NCBI GenBank assembly: GCA_014607495.2
Contig: CP053148.1
Span: 1,550,001 to 1,614,000 of the forward strand
Direction of reading: 5' to 3'
Source of the DNA: Carposina sasakii
Lineage: Eukaryota; Arthropoda; Insecta; Lepidoptera; Carposinidae
Length of the DNA stretch: 64,000 nucleotides
Shown: positions 46,798 through 55,569 of the stretch, one piece after another
Layout: each line of letters starts with the position of its first letter
Numbering within the stretch: position 1 is the stretch's first letter
Position numbers and translations under genes: made by a program
Notes under the pieces: generated by a model
The model's database searches: none
Seen by the model: only the letters and a program-made list of their open reading frames with translations
What the model was told of the DNA's origin: nothing

Positions 46798-48190
46798 GCG
46801 TCCCCGAGACGGTCATTTGCGAATGACAATATTTACGTGAATGACGCCAATTGATACGAAAATTGACCGTTTACGCATATCAATTGAAGCCATTGTCAAT
46901 ATGACTACGTTATTGACCGCGAATGATGAAAATTTTGAATAAAGGCAATTGACGCGCCGTGTGACAGACATTGACGACAAATGACAATCGTTTTATTATT
47001 CACTAGCTGTTGCCCGCGACTTCGTCCGCGTCAACAAACAGAATAAAATATTTTAAAGTACTTCTGCGTAAATTATATTTTTTGTTTTATTTTCTTGTGG
47101 CAGAAGAACATACTGATTTTCTCCGCAACCCGATCTTGACAACGCGACATATGATATATATGCGCCGTGTGAAAAGCAGTCTTGACGTAAATCAATTCCA
47201 ACGTGTTTAAACGTTTGCCCCTGTGATTTATTAATTGTTACAGCAAAAGATAACTTAACAGGGAATTGAATTCTTTTAAAATGTTGAATAACTTTTCCTA
47301 AGACGGTATTTTCATATCTCTCAAAATTTAGCTGGGCTGTTAAGGGTTCTGCATCAGGTTATCTAGACCTTCAATTTTATTACGTTATTAGAAAGTGCTT
47401 ATCATGCTGAGCAACTTTTCCTAAGACGGTATTTTCATATCTCTCAAAGTTTAGCTGGGCTGCTAAGGGTTCTGCATCAGGCAGTCTAGACCTTCAATTT
47501 TTTTCTTTCATATCATTTCTACGTCATTTTATTCTTTCATACATATTTTTTGGATAACTTGAACCGTTTACGCAGCGCACGCAACGGAAGTCTCCAAAGT
47601 TGAATAATTTTCCCCGTTTTTTCCACATTTTCCTCTTATTCTTCGTCCCTATTGGTCGCACTGTGATGATATATAGCCTAAAGCCTTCCTCGATAAATGG
47701 ACTATCCAACACAAAAATAATTTTTTAATTCGACCCAGTAGTTCCGGAGATTAGCGCGTTCAATCAAACAAACAAACAAACTCTTCAGCTTTATAATATT
47801 ATAAAATATATAGTATAGATAATAATGTCTCAAATTAATCTTGGTCCATTCAAATTAATTTTTTATAGTCATCCGGCTCCGTTTCTTGCATAGTTCTTTG
47901 TAAATGCTCATAAGTGAATCGATATCTTAATTTGTACCATTCCTTAGACCAACGTCTGGGTGTTTTTTAGAAACAGCAAGAGTTATTGCCAAAAACGCCA
48001 TGTCTGCGTTTGAAATCATTATTCTCTTTGATTATATAAATAAATCAACACGATTTTTGCCGCGTCCCCATTCAGCGACAACTGAGGCATGCGCGAATGA
48101 TGCGCCTTGAATCGAAGCTTCAATTGCCCATCATTTAAAACGATCATTCACATAAACATTGTCATTCGCAAATTACCGTCTCGGGGACGC
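46798..48190. mobile_element. Inverted-repeat DNA transposon flanked by TTAA, interrupted by a Helitron
   Basis: TTAA occurs at 46794-46797 and 48191-48194. Inside are termini GCGTCCCCGAGACGGTCATT and the inverse of GCGTCCCCGAGACGGTAATT, with about 33 bases of inverted repeat ending GCGAATGACAAT. On the minus strand around 47830-47990 a decayed reading KHPDVWSKEWYKLRYRF and MQETEPDDYKKLIRMD resembles the N-terminal part of PIF/Harbinger-type transposases. A Helitron (47003-47820) splits the element. TTAA flanks would be unusual for PIF/Harbinger, so the superfamily is uncertain. Confidence 0.6.
47003..47820 (-). mobile_element. Helitron, 3' part with helicase remnant
   Basis: The minus strand ends in a hairpin (CGCGGACGAAGTCGCGGG) followed by CAACAGCTAG and then T, the diagnostic CTRR terminus with hairpin. 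At about 47100-47270 it encodes FPVKLSFAVTINKSQGQTF, HVGIDLRQDCFSHG and YVALSRSG, the C-terminal PIF1-like helicase motifs of Helitron RepHel. Upstream parts are broken by frameshifts and a local duplication (the block TTTTCCTAAGACGGTATTTT appears twice, 47293 and 47427). Autonomous function is lost. Confidence 0.8.
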
Positions 48191-48194
48191 TTAA

Positions 48195-48310
48195 AAGATC
48201 AGTGACAAGTTGCCAACTCATTGCCTGAGATAACGCCTGTGTTCCCTTGACTCTTACGACATGCACGGATGGATATGCAACTGCTGTAATATAGTGAAGC
48301 ACCATTCTTT
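48195..48310 (+). repeat. Family A repeat, partial
   Basis: GATCAGTGACAAGTTGCCAA, TTGACTCTTACGACATGCAC and GAAGCACCATTCTTTGCATC. It abuts the TTAA at 48191-48194, so the transposon at 46798 inserted at or next to a family A copy. Confidence 0.55.
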
Positions 48311-48404
48311 GCATCAATAATGTGAAATCATCTCACTATCTGACGCCAACCATGACTTTTCTTACATTACTTTCGCATCTATCACACACAAGGGACACAT
48401 ACAT

Positions 48405-48625
48405 ACAGGGTATTTTTTGGTCGTCAACGTTTTTGAATACCACGCATTCTCCTCATCATCACGAACATTTTTCTCCATGGAAGCATACCTGGGAAGTGTC
48501 TGGTTTCCAAGATATTGAGGTCTAAAGTCGACTTATCAAGTTGCATTTTTTGGCAGAAATGCATGTAGGCATGACTAACAAACATCTTTCCCGAAGAAAC
48601 GTTAGTTAAATTCCAAACATTTCCT
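48405..48625 (+). mobile_element. TACAGGGTGA-type MITE, 5' part
   Basis: Starts TACAGGGTATTTTTTGGTCG and follows the family to about 48625 (TCCTCATCATCACGAACATT, CCATGGAAGCATACCTGGG), then diverges. It lacks the conserved 3' end. Confidence 0.55.
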
Positions 48626-49429
48626 ATCAAAAATCCAAGGCAAAAGTTACAGCGCGCGGTGGGTAATGCTACGAGTACTAGAATCGGTATCTCGGCTCTC
48701 TAGCTTCTCGCGCGAAGCATATTCAAACCTACACTAGGCTACACTCGCAGCAACAACCAACACGAAAAATCCAGCTAAGACAAAACTACTACTTTGTTAT
48801 TAACACAAAAAAGTTAGTTCTTATTATTAATGAAGTAGGTACCTACCTACATTTACGATCGTATTCTTAGTGGAAAAGTTCGAGGACACACAAATGAGAG
48901 ATGGTGCACAATACCTACTAGGTATGACAGGAACGTGGTTCGCTAGCGATCAGCTGATTGCCCGGTCGAGCTCTTGCCGGCTATCGATCGAAACTTCTCC
49001 AGTTTCCAGTGTCTATTTCTTACTAATCCTCATAACATACAGGAATAACCTAACTAGGTAGGCACACTAACTTGAAACTACAGTACCTACAGTGTAAATT
49101 ATTAATAATAGTAGTAGGTACTATTGACTACCTACGCGATACGCGGGAAACTTCCTTAATTTAGGTTCTTTCGAGCTACCTAAGCTACAAAACAATCGAG
49201 TAAGTAAGTAGGTACCTTTTCTAGGGCAAAAATCACAATCACAAACTTCTTCATCAATAACTTCAAGTTTAATAAAATGACGAAGTCACACATAACATAA
49301 ATAACGGAAAATTAATTATAAACAGTAAACACCATTGTCAAAATTAACGTAACAACAATAAATTCTTCGTCGGTATTAGCATTTAGGTAACGAAATTCGA
49401 AAGCTATCACGCTACAGACGGTGGCACGT

Positions 49430-49570
49430 GTAAAGCTGCCCGCCCTTGAACCCGTGCACGCATGTCGACCGACCGGCGGTGTCTGTTTGTAGCAGCGAGC
49501 GGTATCTTTGTCAACGCCTTTGAACTACCGCAAAGGAGCGCGGCGCGCGCGCTCGCTCGCACATTTATTT
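49430..49570. promoter_or_regulatory. CpG-rich patch, possible promoter
   Basis: A short CG-dense island (GACCGACCGGCGGTGTC, GAGCGCGGCGCGCGCGCTCG, CTCGCTCGCAC) in AT-rich intron sequence, with no open frame that looks coding. It could be an alternative Deaf1 start or a separate transcript. The evidence is composition only. Confidence 0.2.
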
Positions 49571-49689
49571 GCACTCTTTCTTACATATCGATATTCCTCC
49601 GGGACTGATGTTCAATGCATTCGTTGATATCGTGCGTTTAGTTAGGTTCAATCACATTCAACCATTCAAAAATAACTGGTACTTATGCT

Positions 49690-49790
49690 TAAGACACAGC
49701 CATTTATGTTAAGAATGGAGAGAGATGGGAGAGACCTGACTAAGATTAGGTTTAGGTTTAAGTGTGAATGCCGGAATCGACCCTATTATC
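49690..49790 (+). repeat. AGGTTTAGGTTTAAGTGTGA element, half copy
   Basis: AGACCTGACTAAGATTAGGT, AGGTTTAAGTGTGAATGCCG and GAATCGACC match the right half of the palindromic unit at 57700-57832. Confidence 0.5.
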
Positions 49791-50638
49791 TACCTAAATA
49801 TCATAAATTTCTATTCAAAATAGCAAAGCATAATTACAGCGCATTACGCGTTAAATATCTGCTACTTACTCTAGTCTAGTAATAACAAACAACACGAAAA
49901 ACCTAGGATAAAACCGGAATTTGTAAGTACCTAAAGTAAAAAGTAAAGTTTAAAAAGCAAGTTCCTCAATAGTTCCTGATTTCGAAAATTCAGTGAACCA
50001 GATGGTCATACACATACTAACTAGCGCCATCATCCATCAAAACTATGGTGAATCGTACTCTAGTATGTATTTAATGGTACTTTATTTAGTTTGTACATAC
50101 TTTGTTTTTTAATTAACTAAATTAATAGCACAATTAACATCCTTCACAATAATCAGAAACTTCTTCAAACTTCAATAAAATCGACAAGTTACCTACACCT
50201 ACCTACATAAAATTCATACCTATCAAGCACAAAAGTATTGAACAAATAAATAATTGAAAAATAAATCTTATGGTCATGCACTAAGATTTAAAATCAATGG
50301 ACGGGATGACCGCTTAGTTCATCCATTAGGGCTTTTATACACGACGATGTCTCGTCGATATTACGGGACAAATCGGGACTGATGTTTATGTATGTTGGTT
50401 GATACTTTGATGACGATATCGGACCGTAATATCATTAATTTCTCGCTTAGATTAGTTATACTATTACACCCATATATCATGATTTATTTACTTACTTAAT
50501 CTTACACATTCAACTACAGTATCACGATTAGGATTGCCAACTTTTATACTTACACAGATTTGCGGGACCGTGGGGTTAAATATGCGAGACTAGAGCAAGA
50601 GAAATAGGACACACTTAAAATTGGATAATTTCTGAAAA

Positions 50639-50885
50639 TCCTACTAATATTAAAAACGCGAATATTTGTGAGTATGTATGGATGGATGTTTGTTACTCTT
50701 TCGCGTAAAAACTGCTGGAGCGATTTTAATAAAATTTGGTATGGAGTTAGCTGACACCCTGGATTAACACATAGGCTAACTTTTATCCCGGGCAAATATT
50801 TTTATACCGGGAAAATATTTTTATCTCGGATAGTTTCGACATTTTGTTTTTTTCTGTAGTCTACAAAGTCGCGGGCATCCACTAG
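50639..50885 (+). mobile_element. Non-autonomous Helitron-like element
   Basis: Starts TCCTACTAATATTAAAAACG and ends GTCTACAAAGTCGCGGGCAT then CCACTAG followed by T. Includes GGAGCGATTTTAATAAAATT. TC/CTAG termini and a GC hairpin-like 3' end fit a Helitron. Confidence 0.65.
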
Positions 50886-51188
50886 TTTTTTTCTTTTCGG
50901 AGAAATAACATCTCCTTGTCTCACTTCCCTCTGCAATGAAATCGGCTCAGTGTTGTACGTGTTAAATTGTGAGAACGTGTAAGTTCGCCCTAATGACAAT
51001 TTTTTTGTGTTACCTATTATTTGCGATTTTTTTTTCATATTCAGTTCGGTTTGATACGTCTCCTGATGCGTACGCTTTTTCTTTTCTCGAGTTGTGTTTT
51101 TGTGTTTTAAGTACTGATTACCGCGTGTGTGTGTGTGTGTATTTGTTTTATTGTGCAGTTTAGGTATTTATTGATTAACATTGAAAAA

Positions 51189-51587
51189 ATGCCGCATCAG
51201 TACACTTCGCGCGAATACCTAAACATGGTGTACTGCTATGGCAGAGCCGATGGAAATGCAGCATTGGCTCTTCGTGAGTACGGCATCAGGCATCCTGAAG
51301 CACAGCAACCCACTGATTCTCGGTTATTTTGAGGGCCGTCTACCGCATCCTGGAAAACCAGCCGATTGTCCCGGTTTCCCATGGCAGTGGCCAAGAAATT
51401 TCAGTTGCAGCTCAGGACGCTATTCTCGCCGTCATGAACGTGAATCCGGCGCTAGGGGTTCGGACAGCGGCTCGAGTGCTCCGCCAGCGGCATGGCCATC
51501 GCTCTCGACATGCCGTGTCCTACAGTAATTGAGCAATATTTGATACGTATTGAGAGGCCTCCTCCCGACGACCCCGACAACAATTAG
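51189..51587 (+). pseudogene. Decayed transposon protein with DUF4817-like helix-turn-helix
   Basis: Starts MPHQYTSREYLNMVYCYGRA and continues GNAALALREYGIRHPEA, resembling the N-terminal DUF4817 domain found in many insect transposon proteins (recognised by eye). The frame stops after SRLF; a neighbouring frame resumes as AVYRILENQPI and later AILAVMNVNPALGVRTAARV, as expected for a conserved ILAxVxxNP...STRxxA linker. A frameshift at about 51330 makes it a pseudogene. The leader has GT repeats (51125-51140). Confidence 0.65.
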
Positions 51588-52089
51588 GTAAGTACCTGCC
51601 TCTCACATAACTATTTTGGTAGGTACCTAAGTTACCTAACTACTATTAATCAGATCTTTCTTTGTGTTCCGTTTAATTTGTTGGTAAATACTCGTATCAT
51701 TTAGGTACTTAGGAACTTACGTAAAAAATATTGTCTTAGTTTAATTTTAATTTCATGTGTTTCTTTATGATGTTAATTGTTTGTGATGGCTGTAGGTTTT
51801 CTGTGGTCCTTGGTGATTCGCTTCGCGAGTTAGGCAATGGTAAAATGACGGCGATGCCGGTGGAAAATGCAGTACCTACTTGCTATTAAGTATTCTGTTT
51901 GGAAGGTTTATGCTAGGATAAGATGGCAGATAATTCGCATTTGTTATAATATTTCTTCCCGAGGATTTCGACTAAACAAATAGGTTAGTAGGTAAGTTTT
52001 ATGCACTGATGTTATTCTCCGTTTTACGTAACCTCGTACCACGTTACGGACGAAGTTGAGCGATGTTAGCTTAACATTGCGCGCGACCA

Positions 52090-52219
52090 AATGTATAAAA
52101 AAAAATTACCTGAAAAATTAAACTCATTTCCCAGCAATATTTTTTGTATAAACAAACTTTATTTGATGTATAGAATACATACCTTTCGTATACGGTTGCA
52201 ACAAAAAAACACCCTGTAT
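52090..52219 (+). mobile_element. TACAGGGTGA-type MITE, 3' part
   Basis: Only the 3' half is present: TTCCCAGCAATATTTTTTG, TTTATTTGATGTATAGAATA, then AAAAACACCCTGTATA, which gives the intact right terminus. Confidence 0.55.
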
Positions 52220-52381
52220 AGTAGCTGGCACCCTCGCCCAGGGGAGCTGTTTGATGAAACACACTCCACTATAATATTCTCTGTGAATGATGTAGCACAC
52301 TTATAATTGACACATATCTCAGATTTTAAGTTGTAAGTGTAAATTATTGTTGCTCTTAATGTATGATCTGTGTGTCTAAAT

Positions 52382-52568
52382 CAATGGTTCCCAAAGTGGT
52401 CCAGGTGGACCCCAGGGGTCCACAAGAGACTCGATGGGGGTCTACGTTGGCGTGAAAAAATGGGGGTTTACAACTAATTTGTGTGTGGTGTAGGCCTGTA
52501 GGGGGTCCACCGGGACCAGTTAAATTTTAATAGGGGTCTATGAGTAAAAAAAAGTTTGGGAACCCCTG
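52382..52568. mobile_element. hAT-type MITE with 8-bp target duplication
   Basis: Exactly flanked by GTCTAAAT (52374-52381 and 52569-52576). Ends CAATGGTTCCCAAAG and CTTTGGGAACCCCTG-like (right end TTTGGGAACCCCTG) are inverted. An 8-bp duplication and CA...TG ends identify the hAT superfamily. 187 bases, interior with AGGTGGACC/GGTCCACC motifs. Confidence 0.85.
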
Positions 52569-52594
52569 GTCTAAATAAATAAATAAAAGGTAAG

Positions 52595-52700
52595 TAGCTA
52601 TACATACACACACGGCTGTGTTTCCGAATGGGGTGGTCATTACGTTTATGATAGCGACAGATGTTAATGATCTATTCTATCAGTGACATGTTGTTAGCTT
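52595..52700 (+). repeat. Family A repeat, decayed
   Basis: CACACGGCTGTGTTTCCGAA, TGGGGTGGTCATTACG and TATCAGTGACATGTTGTTAG. Confidence 0.45.
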
Positions 52701-53100
52701 ACCTTAGCTGTTTAGTAGTAAGCCTAGGTAAGTAGGTGCTATAAATGAATTCGCATTTATACCAGAGAAAAATAGAGAACCAAATTCGCAATTGATTTCC
52801 AATAGCAGGATTATTCCACTTGGCACTACCAAGGCGCCCCACTGGTGGGACAAAGTGGAACACTTTAAAATTCGCAGTGGAATCTGTTCCACTAATTTAC
52901 ATAAAAAATTTATATCTTGCATATTTAATGTTAACAGATAAGCAAAATGGAAGTAAGTAGCTACATAACGTGGGCAAGATTAATTTTAGAAGTGGGATAG
53001 GTAGGTACTGCGCCCACAGGAATCAGAAAATAGGCTACGTGCGAATTAATATCACCCATTTCACGCTCAATAACAAAAATAGATTACATTGACTTAATTA

Positions 53101-53419
53101 ACCTATTATAAATTTATAAAAAACACTTCTCCATTAATATAATCCGTTAGGATATGGTTGATCGTTTCATGTTTAAACATTGTGCTGAGGGATTCAGCTT
53201 TGTTTGCCGAGATTTGGCTAGTGTATAGCTATCGGGATGAAAAATAACGTTGCCAATATGTAATTTAGAAAAGAGATGATAAAATTCGTCATCCGAGTAA
53301 TTGACCCGGTAGCTCAGTGGTTAGAGCGCTAGCACGGTATGCAGAGGTCGTGGGTTCGATTCCCACTCGGGTGAGGAATTTTTTCCATTTCTTTATTAAT
53401 AATTTTATTACCTATTATA
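53101..53419 (+). mobile_element. Retroposon with tRNA-like 3' module, copy 2, with target-site duplication
   Basis: Body about 53111-53409 is flanked by ACCTATTATA at 53101-53110 and 53410-53419. It is the same element as 3707-4065 but starts later, consistent with 5' truncation during reverse transcription. The tRNA-like module is at 53303-53375 (A box TAGCTCAGTGGTTAGAG, B box GGGTTCGATTCCC, acceptor ACCCGG/TCGGGT with a terminal G-T pair), followed by GGAATTTTTT and the AT-rich tail. It sits in the large Deaf1 intron, about 400 bases from the NLS exon. Confidence 0.65.
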
Positions 53420-53724
53420 CTCGTACTTAACCATCAATTTTTCGCAAGTAATAACCTAACTTGGCTCTTCATAGCATGTATGTATTTGTATACTGAAAAC
53501 GCACAGCAGATAAAACATACAAAAAACTATAAATAGTATGTAGCTAGTATAAAATTATGAGATGAGAATTCAGTAAGGCATAAGAAAACAAACTTACAAT
53601 AGTGGAAAAATATGCTCAAATAAAATAATGTTTTTGTATTACATTTGTATGATAATTAAGGTCACTGTTAACTGTACATACATGGCTCTTAACCATAGTA
53701 GTTATGTTTGTTATACACCAAAAT

Positions 53725-53790
53725 AACTTAGACATCATGGACCAATGAATATAATAGGTGGATATCACAAGCATCCACGGAATTGTCTAA
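53725..53790 (+). repeat. CCACCAATCA-type element, fragment
   Basis: CATGGACCAATGAATATAAT and TGGATATCACAAGCATCCAC, the right part only. It lies in the Deaf1 intron, about 30 bases 3' (minus-strand sense) of the NLS exon. Confidence 0.45.
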
Positions 53791-53821
53791 CAATTTTAAC
53801 TATAATATAGTTTCTACTCAC

Positions 53822-54064
53822 CAGCATGAGGGTCTGGAGGTGGTTCCGGAGTGGCCAGCAGTTGGTAATCTGCATTGCTCTCCAGTCCTTCGGCTAACGT
53901 GTGCCATGCCTCCTTCGAGTGACTGTGGTTGCTGTTCTGATGGATAGTATCCTCTATCTCTGCTATACTATTGTCTCGGGAAACTTTGGGCTTCTTATCT
54001 TCTACATCTCCTGATGACTTCTTTTTCCTCTTGTATGGTGTGAACAAACGAACTGGGCCTAACG
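53822..54064 (-). CDS. Deaf1: Deaf1 exon, nuclear-localisation region
   Basis: 243 bases from acceptor TTTATTCCAG to donor GTGAGTAG. It starts with two bases completing an Ala codon, then LGPVRLFTPYKRKKK: a conserved hinge directly after the SAND domain and a basic nuclear-localisation signal. The rest (DVEDKKPKVSRDNSIAEIED, EAWHTLAEGLE, PPPDPHA) is polar, probably disordered. It ends in phase 1, matching the coiled-coil exon (Ala-Asp junction). Confidence 0.9.
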
Positions 54065-54809
54065 CTGGAATAAACATTCTATCTTACATTTTCTGTTATA
54101 ATTTTTATTCATGTCTATAAAATGCTGTGCTGATGGCAGCCTTCATTAGAACACATCAGCTGCATGTGCTTACATGCTTGTCATAAAAGTTAACATATCA
54201 ACTCAGGCAATCTTTTAGGTGATAACCTAACAATGTGTCACTGATAGTGATAATTGATTTGTCCCCACTGCTCATGTTCAGAAAATAGATTGGATTTTTA
54301 AAAATCATAAAAGATTTCTCACAAAGCTATATTATTTTAAATGGATCAAATTCCAGTGACCTGAATAAATGCTAAAGCCTCATACATTATTCAGTGACAG
54401 GTCAGGATTGTTAACAAATGTATTCAGCAAGAGCTGTCTTTGATAACTAACTTTGATTTTAATATCATAAATTATTTAAGACATGGACCTTCCTCACACT
54501 CAACAGGTGAAATTCCTTTGCACTCAGTATATAGGTCCACTCTGTCTAAAATTACAGTGTTAAATGGTTTTGTGATTGTTGCCGATGACCGAATGTATTT
54601 TTTATACCATGCAGGCGATATTTATTTGTCTTAACTATCAGGTTGATAACATACAGCACAATAAGTTGATGTGAGTTGTATTAAGATATAGGATAGGCCA
54701 ATCAAGTCTAAAAACAGAAACCATGTTTTTATGTGCCAAGGTGGCCAGCTTTTAGTGACTGTAACCTTATCTAGTTTACATATAGCTTTGGAAATGAAGA
54801 ATGTCTTAC
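54065..54809 (-). other. Deaf1 intron between SAND and NLS exons
   Basis: 745 bases. Contains a family A copy (54125-54275). The open reading through the SAND-exon donor at 54809 ([14 protein letters not shown]) is intron. No other feature. Confidence 0.7.
54125..54275 (-). repeat. Family A repeat, decayed
   Basis: CTGTGCTGATGGCAGCCTTC, ACACATCAGCTGCATGTGCT, GTGATAACCTAACAATGTGT, TTGATTTGTCCCCACTGC, minus orientation. Confidence 0.5.
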
Positions 54810-55401
54810 CAGACTGATCATCACAGCACGCACCACAAGTGCAACTTGTAGCATGAGGTGTCAGGACTCCTTCGTCTATTAGAGCCTGTATACTCCGGCC
54901 ACCAAATCTAATTGACCGCTTCCAGTCTTTACTGGATGCTCTACCACAGAGAGCTTCAAATTCCGTGGGCGTGTACCAATCTACACCATATTTTATACAT
55001 TTGCCCCTTCCTCCTGACCCAAACCTCATTTTGTGTAGTTCAGCAGAAGTGTTCTTACATCTAACAGGCAGAATGGGCATGCCAGCTGTCTCCGCCCATG
55101 ACCGAGTGCTGGTTGAGTTGGTGGCCTTCAGGTCTTCGTTCACAGGACCCCCTGAAATAAAACCTTTGTCGACGCATAGCATGGGCTTGAAGTTCACACT
55201 AGAAATGACGTTAAAGGTCGTCCCAGCGATGATGGTGCCCACTGGCAGCGAAACAGGCACGGTCACCACTCCATCAGCTGAGTCGCTTGACAGCCTCGAA
55301 GTCTTGATCCCGCTTGGCCGAATAATCGTGCTTGTATATCGTTCGGAGTCGTGCTCGGCAGAAAGCGGATCGGGCTCGGATACTTCGGTAATGTCCGGCA
55401 T
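54810..55401 (-). CDS. Deaf1: Deaf1 exon with SAND DNA-binding domain
   Basis: Transcription factor; DEAF1 binds TTCG-type sites in the nucleus (family knowledge). From the ATG at 55399-55401 it encodes 197 residues plus one base. Residues about 110-186 form a SAND domain: [35 protein letters not shown], then the KDWK DNA-contact motif (158-161), [18 protein letters not shown], ending in a Cys-rich [11 protein letters not shown]. The donor (TCTG then GTAAGAC) is phase 1 and joins the exon at 54064. The four exons from this ATG give 422 residues, shorter than the 560-580 of fly and human DEAF1, so extra N-terminal coding sequence may exist. The upstream frame is open back to about 55495. Confidence 0.93.
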
Positions 55402-55524
55402 AACGACGTCGTCCGAAGATCTATTATTTGTAAAAAATTTCTTCCGCCCTCCCCAAACAACCCTCCCGGCCTGAGACTGAATTTTTAAAAAATCACATCA
55501 GAACATTCAACTAAAATAACACAC

Positions 55525-55569
55525 GTTGATTAATGAACTTCGTTCAACCATCACTTCACACTCCGCCAT
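55525..55569 (-). CDS. Deaf1: Candidate short N-terminal Deaf1 exon
   Basis: On the minus strand an ATG at 55567-55569 opens MAECEVMVERSSLIN, followed by GTGTGT. Joining to TTCAG at 55477 (48-base intron) or CTCAG at 55471 (54-base intron) keeps frame and reads [20 protein letters not shown] into the ATG of the SAND exon, adding about 40 residues. The intron would be at the lower size limit for insects and its donor is weak. The alternative is that translation starts at 55401 and this is 5' UTR. Confidence 0.35.

Larger units (their letters stand above)
45115..53821 (-). other. Large Deaf1 intron (8.7 kb), transposon-rich
   Basis: Contains family A copies, TACAGGGTGA MITEs, a TTAA-flanked inverted-repeat transposon with a Helitron inside (46798-48190), a Helitron at 50639, a decayed transposase at 51189, a hAT-type MITE at 52382 and the tRNA-module retroposon at 53101. 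In 45500-46040, 48630-49400, 49800-50630, 51610-52080 and 53425-53720 nothing recognisable is seen apart from AT-rich sequence. Confidence 0.7.

Noticed and set aside
54965..55474. Plus-strand open frame of 169 codons
   Set aside because: Antisense shadow of the Deaf1 SAND exon.
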